A stretch of 64,000 nucleotides of DNA from Acidobacteriota bacterium. Lineage in GTDB: Bacteria > Acidobacteriota > Terriglobia > Terriglobales > Acidobacteriaceae. Below the pieces are notes generated by a model. That model did no database searches. It worked only from the letters and a program-made list of their open reading frames with translations, and was not told the DNA's origin. Of the stretch, positions 36,232-44,175 are shown one piece after another (the stretch's first letter is position 1; each line of letters starts with the position of its first letter). Position numbers and translations under genes: made by a program. The DNA is taken from positions 1 to 64,000 of the forward strand of contig JAFDVQ010000006.1 of NCBI GenBank assembly GCA_018268915.1. Direction: 5' to 3'.

Positions 36232-36344
36232 CCAAGCATTTAGATGCGATCCCCTGCAACTTGTGACGTCGCCACGGTCACAAGAGATCTGCCGATAAGG
36301 GAAAAAGGCTCCGCGAGTCGCCGGGAAGGACCTCGGTGCATTCC

Positions 36345-37547
36345 CTATTTCAAAGAAACCACGACAAGCCCATTGGGCCCTGTTCCGTTCGCTCCCTTGA
36401 TTGTCATTGGCGAACCGGGAATGAGGCTATAGCTGCTGGTCGTCACTCGGTAGACTCGAATCTTTCCTGTCTCCTTGCTCAGCGCAAACAAGTGGCTGTA
36501 GTTATCCCACTCCATCTGCTCGATCGGATCTTTTGTCAGGACACCCGTGTAATGCGTGATGGGATTCGCTCCGTTGAACCGGAAGATCTGAAGCCCGGAC
36601 ACTCCGGTGGCGGGTAAGAGCATGCACCACGAGCAAGCGCCTCCGGCAACCGCGAGGAGGCCGCCTCCTGGCGAAATTCGCAACAGCGTTGGACCGACGT
36701 CCGGTGTCGGCATCTTGTCCGAGGTGTTGGTGGAAGAGATGTTGCCGCTACTATCCACGGTGTAGCTGGCAAGCTGAACGGGGCCGTCGGCGACGTCAGG
36801 CGAGCCAAGGAACTTGACGGTGCCAAGTGCCATTGCCAGCCTGTTGTTCGGCGCTTCGGTCACCTGCAGTGGATAGTAGTCGTAGGGCTGTGGCGGCTCA
36901 GGATCCGACTCCGAGAAGTCCAGGTTGGTCAACGCTCCCGCGCTCTCGCGAACGAACCCGGCAAGCCGCACCTCTGGGAGGTTGACATCGATCGCGTACC
37001 CGAACCGGTTGTTGGATGTCTGGGCAACGGGGCCAAGCACATTGCCGATATTGGAGTCAGCCTCGGCGGACCCCACGAACGTCAATGTGCCTGTGCTCTT
37101 GCCGATCTTGTAGGTTTGGTATGCGGTGCAGGGCTGGGTGGCATTGTAAGTTGGGTTGAATAAGATCTCGACGTATTGTCCGGTATGATCAAGCACTCCG
37201 CTTCTTGGAGAACCGCATTGACCATCTGTGTACTTCGCCATGGTCACCTGAGCAGCCTGTGCGCCAATCCGCCCTTTCGTAGTCACGGGATAAAGGTGGA
37301 CCAGGGTCTGGCCGAGTGTCACGACGTAGCTGCCGGTGCTGCCAATCAGTTGACCGGCAGTCTTGAACGGCGATGCCGAATCGAGCGTCAGGCGGCCATC
37401 TGCGGATTCGTCGTACAGGAGCACGCCGCTGGTGGTTTGTACATAGACATACGCAATTGGCGCTGCTGTTGACTGTGTCCAAGCCAGAGCATTTGAGAAC
37501 GCCGCAAAAGCAACCATTGCCAACACTGCAACGTTGAGTCGATTCAT
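36345..37547 (-). CDS. secreted beta-propeller protein
   Basis: A 400-residue protein starting at ATG 37547, with signal peptide (VAVLAMVAFAAFSNALA). Repeated beta blades (YVYVQTTSGVLLYDES, LLRISPGGGLLAVAGG, HLFALSKETGKIRVYRV) suggest a seven-bladed lactonase/YncE-like propeller. No catalytic residues are assigned, and a Cys pair (CSWC) and another (CTAY) are visible. Probable extracellular binding or hydrolytic role. It lies upstream of the cytochrome-propeller gene on the same strand with a 114-base gap and may be co-expressed. Confidence 0.72.
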   Translation of the reverse strand: MNRLNVAVLAMVAFAAFSNALAWTQSTAAPIAYVYVQTTSGVLLYDESADGRLTLDSASPFKTAGQLIGSTGSYVVTLGQTLVHLYPVTTKGRIGAQAAQVTMAKYTDGQCGSPRSGVLDHTGQYVEILFNPTYNATQPCTAYQTYKIGKSTGTLTFVGSAEADSNIGNVLGPVAQTSNNRFGYAIDVNLPEVRLAGFVRESAGALTNLDFSESDPEPPQPYDYYPLQVTEAPNNRLAMALGTVKFLGSPDVADGPVQLASYTVDSSGNISSTNTSDKMPTPDVGPTLLRISPGGGLLAVAGGACSWCMLLPATGVSGLQIFRFNGANPITHYTGVLTKDPIEQMEWDNYSHLFALSKETGKIRVYRVTTSSYSLIPGSPMTIKGANGTGPNGLVVVSLK

Positions 37548-37727
37548 TTTTCGTAAACTCCTCTTCGCTTCTCTGTGCCGGAGAGCTTTCGTGCCGGTTT
37601 CGATTGAGATGCCGGAACCAACGAACGGGAGCCGGAGTGGACGGCCTCTCGGAATCTTCACGACGGCCGCAGATGCAATGTGCGGAATTGTACCCTGAAA
37701 CTCTGTGGGCAGGAGTGTGGACGAAAG

Positions 37728-38783
37728 TCAGGGCATGGGGAAGGTACAAGTCACGGTAGTGCCATCAGTTCTCTGAGACTTAATTTCCAGAGCGCCTCCG
37801 ATAAGTTTTGCCCGGTTCTCCATGGTGTAGCGCCCAAACTTGTCCGCAACCTGGTCCGGATCGAATCCGACTCCATCATCGCGAATGATGAGTGTGCCTG
37901 AGGGGCCGTTTGAGGAAAGGCTGATCGAAATCGCCGATGGTTTGGCATGCCTTATGGCGTTGTTAAGCGCTTCCTGCGCGATGTAATAGAGATGGTACGC
38001 CACCTCTTGACTGGTTATCAGTACAGGCGGCTCAGACTCGAAGCGGCACTCCAGGTGCGCTGTCTTTGATATCTCGTCGGCGTTTCGCGCGAGAGCCGAC
38101 CAGAGACCATCGTCTCCAATGAGCACTGGAGCCATGCCTCGAGCCAACTCCCGCGTTCTCTGGATTGCTTCGGTGATCAACGAAACGATCTTTCCGGCCT
38201 CTGCGGATTCAGGGCGGTGCCCCTTGTCCAAACTGTTTTCGAGGTATTTCGACATGAGGCTGATGCCGGTGAGGCGCTGCCCGAGATCGTCGTGGAGGTC
38301 CTGGCCTATACGACGCTGTTCCCGTGCACTCACATCCAGCATCGCCCGCTCCAGACGCTGCCGGGCTTGAACTTCCTCCGCCAGCTTTGCGTTAGCGGTG
38401 CGTAATTGAGCCGGACTCGGAATTGCCATGGCCTGGGGGATCAGCTTGAGAAATAGCACCGCGGTCGCTGCCGAAGCCGCTGCGGTGATGGCTTTGACGA
38501 AGCCTGCAAGCCGATAGGCAGGATGCCAGATGGTCCAGACCTCCATCAGGTGCGTTGTGCCGCAACCGAAGATGAATAATCCAAACATCACAAACATCCA
38601 GTGGAACGGAACATCAGGGCGCTTTCTCACAAAGATAGCGAGAGCAAGGGGAATCATGTAGTAGGAGAGGGTGATGATGACGTCCGCAACGGCGTTGAGC
38701 CAGAGCACCTCTGGAGCCCAGCGGTAGCAGAAGCCGTGCGGCATGAAATCCGTTGAGAAGATGTGCAGGAAGAAGTTCCACAT
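37728..38783 (-). CDS. ethylene-receptor-like sensor histidine kinase (HisKA_3)
   Basis: A 351-residue kinase. The N-terminal membrane domain matches plant ETR1: Asp34, Tyr41, Ile44 and Pro45 (DVIITLSYYMIP), then Ile71, Cys74 and His78 in FGLFIFGCGTTHL. These equal ETR1 Asp25, Tyr32, Ile35, Pro36, Ile62, Cys65 and His69, which are required for copper and ethylene binding. A third hydrophobic segment follows, then a coiled coil and a NarX/DesK-type HisKA_3 with His164 in LHDDLGQRL. The ATPase motifs are normal (EALNNAIRHA, IRDDGVGFD). It should phosphorylate a LuxR-type regulator, none of which is adjacent. No GAF domain separates the modules. Confidence 0.92.
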   Translation of the reverse strand: MWNFFLHIFSTDFMPHGFCYRWAPEVLWLNAVADVIITLSYYMIPLALAIFVRKRPDVPFHWMFVMFGLFIFGCGTTHLMEVWTIWHPAYRLAGFVKAITAAASAATAVLFLKLIPQAMAIPSPAQLRTANAKLAEEVQARQRLERAMLDVSAREQRRIGQDLHDDLGQRLTGISLMSKYLENSLDKGHRPESAEAGKIVSLITEAIQRTRELARGMAPVLIGDDGLWSALARNADEISKTAHLECRFESEPPVLITSQEVAYHLYYIAQEALNNAIRHAKPSAISISLSSNGPSGTLIIRDDGVGFDPDQVADKFGRYTMENRAKLIGGALEIKSQRTDGTTVTCTFPMP

Positions 38784-39048
38784 ACGTTACGTGCTCCGCA
38801 GTGTTCCAGCCGTCGAAGCTGGCTTGACAAGGTTTTGGGGAGAGCCAAGAAATGATGGGCTTCGGCGGGAGGGAAAGGCAAGTACCAATTCGGAGTCTGC
38901 CGGGTGCATTGTGGATTCCAGCTTCGAAGTCCAGAATTGCTGCCGACGTAAATCCGACCGAACACAATGGCCTGTCAAGGCGGTTTCGGATTGGAGTACT
39001 CGCAGGTAGCTGACCCGCTCCCGGAATGATTCGCGAGGGTCGCCTTGA

Positions 39049-39801
39049 CTACCAGCCCATCTGGTGCATTCGTTCCTGGATGAGGGCGCTGTAGCGGGTC
39101 ATGCGCGCAGGGCGACGGCGAAGCGGGGATGGGAGAATCGCAGCGAGCCTTGCGGCCTGGTCGCGATCCAGGCTGCGAGCGGAGGCCCGATAGTGATAGT
39201 GGGCGGCTGCGTCTGCTCCGTAAACTCCGGGTCCCCATTCGACGACATTCAGATAGAGCTCGAGAATGCGCCGCTTGCCGAGAACGAGTTCAGCGACGGG
39301 TACGAGGACAAACTCGGCGCCTTTGCGGAGGTAAGAGCGTCCGGTTCCGAAGAAGAGGTTTTTGACGAGTTGCTGGGTGATGGTGGAGGCTCCGCGACTG
39401 CGCGTTCCTTCAAGATCGTCTTCGGCGGCGATTTGGATTTCGTGCCAGTCGAATCCGTGATGCTGGTAGAAGCGCGCATCTTCAGCAGCTACGACTGCGT
39501 GCTGGAGTTCGGGCGAGATCTGGTTGATCGGGAGGAAGCGGCAATGCTTGTGGTACGGAGGGCCGTGCAGCAAGGACTGCAGTCGGCGCTCGATCTGGAC
39601 AGCTGTGGTAGGCGGGTCGATCCAGCGAAGCGCGAGAAGCGTGATGGCGGCAAGCGCCCACCCGAGACCGAGAGTTGCGACAACGCCGAGCAGGACGTGT
39701 CGAAGACGGATTGTTCGGAGCCGAATCGACCCAGGTCGAATCCAATTGAGCCGCTGTTTCCAGGACCTGAAGCTGGCGAATGGAGTGGAGGTTGCGGCCA
39801 C
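39049..39801 (-). CDS. mtgA: monofunctional biosynthetic peptidoglycan transglycosylase
   Basis: A 250-residue glycosyltransferase-51 enzyme that polymerises lipid II glycan strands. One N-terminal membrane anchor (VLLGVVATLGLGWALAAITL) is followed by the GT51 domain. The catalytic Glu lies in AAEDARFYQHHGFDW, and further signatures GASTITQQLVKNLFF, RKGAEFVL and ELYLNVVEWG are intact. No transpeptidase domain follows, so it is MtgA and not a class A PBP. It is on the same strand as the downstream-coded moaC/moeA group with small gaps. Confidence 0.95.
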   Translation of the reverse strand: MAATSTPFASFRSWKQRLNWIRPGSIRLRTIRLRHVLLGVVATLGLGWALAAITLLALRWIDPPTTAVQIERRLQSLLHGPPYHKHCRFLPINQISPELQHAVVAAEDARFYQHHGFDWHEIQIAAEDDLEGTRSRGASTITQQLVKNLFFGTGRSYLRKGAEFVLVPVAELVLGKRRILELYLNVVEWGPGVYGADAAAHYHYRASARSLDRDQAARLAAILPSPLRRRPARMTRYSALIQERMHQMGW

Positions 39802-39859
39802 AAATCAGGATAACCGGGTTGCGATGTCGATCAGGATTCGATGGTGACTGCTTTTCCTT

Positions 39860-40210
39860 TCACCATTGGCGGAAGACGATGCAGACGGTGCTTTTGTCGA
39901 GAACGGCGAACTCGAGTGCGCCCCACGGTTTTTTCTGAATAACCTTGCCGTTGGGATGCAGCATACGCGGACACCTCGCCTTGATCTCGTCGTAAAGCTC
40001 CTGGATGTTGTCAGTTTCGATGGCGATTTCGGGACGGTCTTTTGCTGCAAATTCGGGGCTGGCGACGACATAGGCTTTTGCGCCGTCGCGCTCGACAACT
40101 GCAAGATCCTCGTCCTGATAGCGAACTTCGAAGCCGAGGCAGTTGACGAAGAGGTCGAGACCCTCTTCCAGGGAGTCGTAGAAGACCTTGGGGATGAGGC
40201 GAAGCATCAT
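39860..40210 (-). CDS. VOC/glyoxalase-like protein
   Basis: A 116-residue protein with the vicinal-oxygen-chelate beta-alpha-beta pattern (LDLFVNCLGFEVRYQ, DIQELYDEIKA, WGALEFAVLDKSTVCIVF). The second ATG of a pair at 40210-40207 is used; a start at 40270 would add 20 unlike residues. Metal ligands are incomplete compared with true glyoxalase I, so it may be a bleomycin-resistance or fold-only member. It lies between mtgA and moaC on the same strand. Confidence 0.78.
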   Translation of the reverse strand: MMLRLIPKVFYDSLEEGLDLFVNCLGFEVRYQDEDLAVVERDGAKAYVVASPEFAAKDRPEIAIETDNIQELYDEIKARCPRMLHPNGKVIQKKPWGALEFAVLDKSTVCIVFRQW

Positions 40211-40323
40211 GGGGACATTGGAACACAGGGGGTGGGCTGTGTTTTGCTGATTGGCGAGAGGCCCCCTCATCGCGATGAAGCTGTAGATGAACGGGGCACA
40301 GCTGTTCCGATAGTCTCAGCCCC

Positions 40324-40806
40324 TCACTTGCGTTTGTAGTCGCCAGATTTGCCGCCGGATTTTTGCTCGAGCTGGATGGAACGGATAAGGATGGATTTGT
40401 CGAGCGCCTTGGTCATGTCATAGACGGTAAGTGCTGCGATGGTGGCGGCGGTAAGGGCTTCCATTTCCACGCCGGTTTGGCCGGTGGTAGCGGCGGTGGC
40501 GCGGATGTTGACTCCTCTTTCGACGATGGTGGCTTCGACGTCGACGTGGGTGAGCGGGAGCGGGTGGCACATCGGGATGAGCTCGGATGTGCGCTTGGCG
40601 GCCTGGATTCCAGCGAATCGGGCGACTTCGAGCGGGTTGCCCTTTGGGTTCTGAGGGAGTGCGGCGAGCACCGCGGCGGAGAGCTCGATGAATGCGGATG
40701 CGGTGGCTGTGCGCCGTGTGGATTGCTTGTCGCTCACATCGACCATGCGGGCGGTGCCGGAGGCGTCGAAGTGGGAGAGCTTGGGTGGTTTGGATTCGTT
40801 GTTCAT
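40324..40806 (-). CDS. moaC: cyclic pyranopterin monophosphate synthase MoaC
   Basis: A 160-residue enzyme that makes cyclic pyranopterin monophosphate in molybdenum-cofactor synthesis. The signatures are ARMVDVSDKQSTRR, the conserved MCHPLPLTHVDVE, TGVEMEALTAAT and MTKALDKS. The ATG at 40806 gives the family length; an upstream extension is not coding-like. MoeA is encoded upstream on the same strand with a palindromic repeat between them. The other moa genes are not in the window. Confidence 0.96.
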   Translation of the reverse strand: MNNESKPPKLSHFDASGTARMVDVSDKQSTRRTATASAFIELSAAVLAALPQNPKGNPLEVARFAGIQAAKRTSELIPMCHPLPLTHVDVEATIVERGVNIRATAATTGQTGVEMEALTAATIAALTVYDMTKALDKSILIRSIQLEQKSGGKSGDYKRK

Positions 40807-40829
40807 GTTATCTGGGATTTGTGGAATCC

Positions 40830-40851
40830 CAGGTCTCAAAATCGAGACCTG
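40830..40851. repeat. hairpin between moeA and moaC
   Basis: CAGGTCTC pairs perfectly with GAGACCTG over six bases, in the 142-base gap between moeA and moaC. No T-tract is visible. It may be a palindromic repeat or an mRNA-stabilising structure. Confidence 0.5.
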
Positions 40852-40948
40852 AGGCACCCGCATTGAGTTTTCTGAGTAATCACTGATTCCCAAAAGCAAG
40901 GTTCGTTCGACTTCGCTCGGGACAGGCTATAGGCTCGCGAGGTTGATC

Positions 40949-42208
40949 TCAATGTAGCAGGATGCGGACGGTGGATCCGGCTCCGAGGCCGGATTTGTCT
41001 TCAGGAATGACAAGGAAGCAGTTGGATTGGGCGAAGGCGGTGAGGTCCCCGGAGCCATGCCAGGGAACGGTTTCGACTTGTGGAAGCGCGTCGACGGAAC
41101 GATTGAAGGTGCAGTGAGCGGGGAGAAAGCGAGTAAGGCCGGGTTTCGCCTTGCGGTCGGTATCGCGTGCGAGTTGAGCGAGAACGAAGCGGGGATGGAT
41201 CTCGTTGCTGCCCGCGAGTGCGGCAAGGATGGGAGTGGCGAAGAAATGGAAGGTTGCGGCGGAGGAGATGGGATTGCCGGGAAGGCCGAAGAAGACCTGC
41301 GCTGTCGGCGATTCTGGGCGCCGGGGGATTTCGCCAAAGACGAGAGGCTTGCCTGGTTGAATTTTGACGCCGGTGAAATAAAACTGCGCACCGACGCGGG
41401 CGAGGGCTGGTTCAACGAGGTCGTGTTTGCCGGCGGAGACTCCACCGGAGATAAGCAGCATGTCGGCATGGACGACTTGAGCGAGAGCAGAGTCGAGGGC
41501 CTCCGCGGTGTCGGCGGCGGTGGCGAGGACGACGGGGTCAGCCCCGAATTTTTGGATGAGTGCGGCGAGCATGGGTGCATTGGAGTTGCGGATTTTACCA
41601 GGGCCGGGTGTCGAGTCAATCGCAACAAGTTCGTCCCCGGTGGTGAGAATAGCCACGCGGGGTCGGCAGAAGACTTCAAGTGCGGAATAACCACAAGAGG
41701 CGGCGAGAGCGATTTGCGAGGAGCCGATTGAGACTCCGGAGTCGAGGATATGGTCGCCGCGGCGCGATTGAGCTCCTCTTGCGACGAAGTTTTCGCCCGA
41801 CGCGATGGTGCGTGATGGAGCAAGGCGGATTGTATCCGCGGTTCGCTCGACATGTTCGAGCATGACGACACAGTCGGCGCCTTCAGGCACGGGCGCGCCG
41901 GTCATGATCTCCCAAGCGGACTTTTCCGGAAGAGGAGCCGCGGGAGCTTCGCCGGCGTGAGTGATTCCGACTACAGGAAGTGCGATACGCGACGAGACTT
42001 CAGTAGCGCGGCAGGCATACCCATCCCGTGTAGAGCGGGGAAAAGGTGGTTGATCTTCGTCGGCATGGAGAGGGGAAGCGAGAATCCGTCCGGATGCTGA
42101 GGCGAGATTGATCTTCTCGCGACACTGTTGCGCATACCCGCGGATGGCGTGTGCATACTGAGCGACAATGGACGCGGCCTGCTCGTATCCCAGGAGGTCA
42201 GAGGACAT
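40949..42208 (-). CDS. moeA: molybdopterin molybdenumtransferase MoeA
   Basis: A 419-residue protein that inserts molybdate into adenylated molybdopterin. Visible motifs: PPFPRSTRDGYACR (substrate region), the beta-barrel ITHAGEAP, ITGAPVP-like IMTGAPVPEGADCVVM, ILTTGDELV, SNAPML, SGGVSAGKHD and FGLPGNPISS. The ATG at 42208 gives family length; the upstream extension to 42289 is not needed. It precedes moaC on the same strand. Confidence 0.95.
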   Translation of the reverse strand: MSSDLLGYEQAASIVAQYAHAIRGYAQQCREKINLASASGRILASPLHADEDQPPFPRSTRDGYACRATEVSSRIALPVVGITHAGEAPAAPLPEKSAWEIMTGAPVPEGADCVVMLEHVERTADTIRLAPSRTIASGENFVARGAQSRRGDHILDSGVSIGSSQIALAASCGYSALEVFCRPRVAILTTGDELVAIDSTPGPGKIRNSNAPMLAALIQKFGADPVVLATAADTAEALDSALAQVVHADMLLISGGVSAGKHDLVEPALARVGAQFYFTGVKIQPGKPLVFGEIPRRPESPTAQVFFGLPGNPISSAATFHFFATPILAALAGSNEIHPRFVLAQLARDTDRKAKPGLTRFLPAHCTFNRSVDALPQVETVPWHGSGDLTAFAQSNCFLVIPEDKSGLGAGSTVRILLH

Positions 42209-42372
42209 TCCAAGATTGTAGGAAGACAGGGAGCGAGGGAACAAGGATTCGACAACACGCGCGTAGTGAAAATACAAGTAGCAAGACAAAGGGGGAGGCA
42301 GGACGCTCGATCACATCGAGGTCCTCAAGCCGCCAGATAAGCTGGCGGCTGAGAGCTGGCAATGACTGCTGA

Positions 42373-42891
42373 CTAAGGCTTCGCGCCTGCTGGCGGATGA
42401 TCGTGGTCGTGATCTTCCTTTGGCGGAATGAACTTCGGCGGATGAGTGTGTCCGCGGTGGCAAGTTCCGCACGAGAGCCCGTCCTCATGTTCATGCTCCT
42501 CGCCCTCGTCGTGGTGATCCTCATCCTTGATCTTGCGCAGATAGTTCTTGTCAATGTCTTGCACCATCCGGAGCATTAGCCGTGCCGTGTTTTTCTCCGG
42601 CTTGGAGTCATCCGCGAAATTCAGCGCCGGATGTCCATTCGGCATCTTCCGGTTCGGGTCAACAGCATGGCACGTCGTGCACTCAGTACCTAGTTCCCCG
42701 GCCCACTTGTGCATGATTTCGTGCACCTGCTCGCCGGTCAGGTTCTTAGGAAGCACCTTCAGGTTTGTCGGTGCCGGGGCGGGAGGATGATGATGCTCCC
42801 CTGTCGGTTGCGACGGGTGATCCTGGGCAAGTGTTGTTAAGGAGAAAGCAGCGGCAGCAACAGCGATCAGCAACGGGGAAGCGTTCTTCAA
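42373..42891 (-). CDS. His-rich dihaem c-type cytochrome, reaction-centre-cytochrome-like
   Basis: An exported cytochrome with two c-haem sites, CTTCH and CGTCH. The pattern LKVLPKNLTGEQVHEIMHKW and the Asn/Met-rich linking helices resemble the photosynthetic-reaction-centre cytochrome-subunit family that is common in non-photosynthetic Acidobacteriota. A signal peptide precedes it (LLIAVAAAAFSLTTLAQ). TTG at 42891 after GAGG gives 172 residues; ATG at 42975 would overlap the upstream gene. Two His/Glu-rich stretches (HHHPP; EDHHDEGEEHEHEDG) and a DHDHDHPP tail may bind metal. Electron partner unknown. Confidence 0.8.
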   Translation of the reverse strand: MKNASPLLIAVAAAAFSLTTLAQDHPSQPTGEHHHPPAPAPTNLKVLPKNLTGEQVHEIMHKWAGELGTECTTCHAVDPNRKMPNGHPALNFADDSKPEKNTARLMLRMVQDIDKNYLRKIKDEDHHDEGEEHEHEDGLSCGTCHRGHTHPPKFIPPKEDHDHDHPPAGAKP

Positions 42892-42959
42892 GTGCGACGA
42901 CCTCGCAGGTTCAAAGTTGACAGCTATTGTATCGACGAAGAACCGGTTCGGTAAGTTGA

Positions 42960-43640
42960 CTATTTCGATTGCCATTGTTCGAGCTTTCGCGGACCCGAAA
43001 CGCAAGAGTTCCCTCGCACCGCAAATCGAAGCGGCAGATCTACAGCGTGCTTGATCCCGATCCGCGGCGTTATCACAACATCCGCTTTTGGAAATCCGTC
43101 GTCCCGCACCTGCAGAATCGACTCGGAGTTCGTGACGTCGAGCCCGTTGTGTCCCGGCCGCGTCAGCCCAAGCGCCAGGCACAACCGGCTCGGCCCTCCA
43201 GAGATCATGCGCGGGGACGCGTCTTCATCCAGCCCCCGGTTCTGTCTCATCTCCGCAATACCCAGAACCGGCTCCAGCGCCCGAAGCAGCACACACCCCG
43301 CAAGCCCCTCCTTCTCGCAGGAGATATTCATGCAGAAGTAGAGCCCGTAGATCGCGTAGACGTAGGAATGCCCGGCTGGTCCGAACAGCACCAGGTTCCG
43401 CGGTGTTGGCCCTCGATACGAGTGCGCCGCCGGATCAGGCGGATCGTTGTGCGGCCCAAGATAGGCCTCCACCTCAACGATCCGCCCCGCCAGAACCCTG
43501 CCCGAATCCACCGACACCAGCAGCTTCCCCAGAAGGCCTGGCGCCACCTTCTCAGGCGGCCGCTCGAAGAACGCCCTCGGAATAAGCTGCCCCGGAAGAT
43601 CAGATCGTCGACGGGCGCTCACTTCTGCTTTTTGTTCCAT
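42960..43640 (-). CDS. 3-methyladenine DNA glycosylase (AAG/MPG type)
   Basis: A 226-residue base-excision enzyme that removes alkylated purines. The catalytic Glu is in GRIVEVEAYLG, followed by the conserved HSYRGPTPRN, YVYAIYGLYFCMN (Tyr that intercalates) and GGPSRLCLALG. It overlaps the upstream bcp gene by 22 bases, and the dihaem cytochrome follows closely, so the three are probably co-transcribed. Together with Bcp it fits a damage-protection pair. Confidence 0.95.
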   Translation of the reverse strand: MEQKAEVSARRRSDLPGQLIPRAFFERPPEKVAPGLLGKLLVSVDSGRVLAGRIVEVEAYLGPHNDPPDPAAHSYRGPTPRNLVLFGPAGHSYVYAIYGLYFCMNISCEKEGLAGCVLLRALEPVLGIAEMRQNRGLDEDASPRMISGGPSRLCLALGLTRPGHNGLDVTNSESILQVRDDGFPKADVVITPRIGIKHAVDLPLRFAVRGNSCVSGPRKLEQWQSK

Positions 43641-44092
43641 TCCTTCAGCAGCGCAAGTACCTCTTCGGCATGACCTTCCGGCGTCACCTTCGGAAAGACA
43701 TGAATGAGCTTCTGGTCGGGCCCAATCAGGAAAGTAGTCCGCTCGATCCCCCAGACCTTCTTGCCGTACATGTTCTTCTCCTTCATCACACCAAACTGAT
43801 TGCAGACTTTCTCGTCTACATCAGCAAGGAGTGTGTAAGGCAGGTCGTACTTGGCCTTGAACTTGGCCTGAGCCTTCGGCGTATCTCGCGAGATGCCAAG
43901 CACCACCGCACCCGCATTCTGGAGCTTTTTGAAAGCATCCCGGAAGCCGCAGGCCTCGATCGTACAGCCCGGAGTATCCGCGCGCGGATAGAAGAACAGC
44001 ACCACCGGTTTCCCTTTGTAGTCTGAGAGGCTTACTGTCTCGTCTTCGTCTGTCTGCAGGGTAAAATCGGCGACCTTCTGGTTCACTTCCAT
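43619..44092 (-). CDS. bcp: thioredoxin-dependent peroxiredoxin Bcp
   Basis: A 157-residue peroxiredoxin that reduces hydroperoxides. The peroxidatic Cys43 is in PRADTPGCT and the probable resolving Cys48 follows in TIEACGF, as in E. coli Bcp. The rest of the fold (VVLGISRDTPKAQAKF, YTLLADVDEKV) is normal. It starts the minus-strand operon with the DNA glycosylase; the stop of bcp lies 22 bases inside the next gene. Confidence 0.95.
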   Translation of the reverse strand: MEVNQKVADFTLQTDEDETVSLSDYKGKPVVLFFYPRADTPGCTIEACGFRDAFKKLQNAGAVVLGISRDTPKAQAKFKAKYDLPYTLLADVDEKVCNQFGVMKEKNMYGKKVWGIERTTFLIGPDQKLIHVFPKVTPEGHAEEVLALLKEWNKKQK

Positions 44093-44175
44093 AGGAGTTT
44101 CCTCGTATCGTCAGTATGGTGGATAAACATTTGGCAAGTCTGTTTCGTTTGCATTATTTCCGAGAGGCGCGCCCT

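Noticed and set aside
40927..41871. 314-residue minus-strand ORF rich in Ser and Pro
   Set aside because: It overlaps moeA in another frame; MoeA signatures are continuous.
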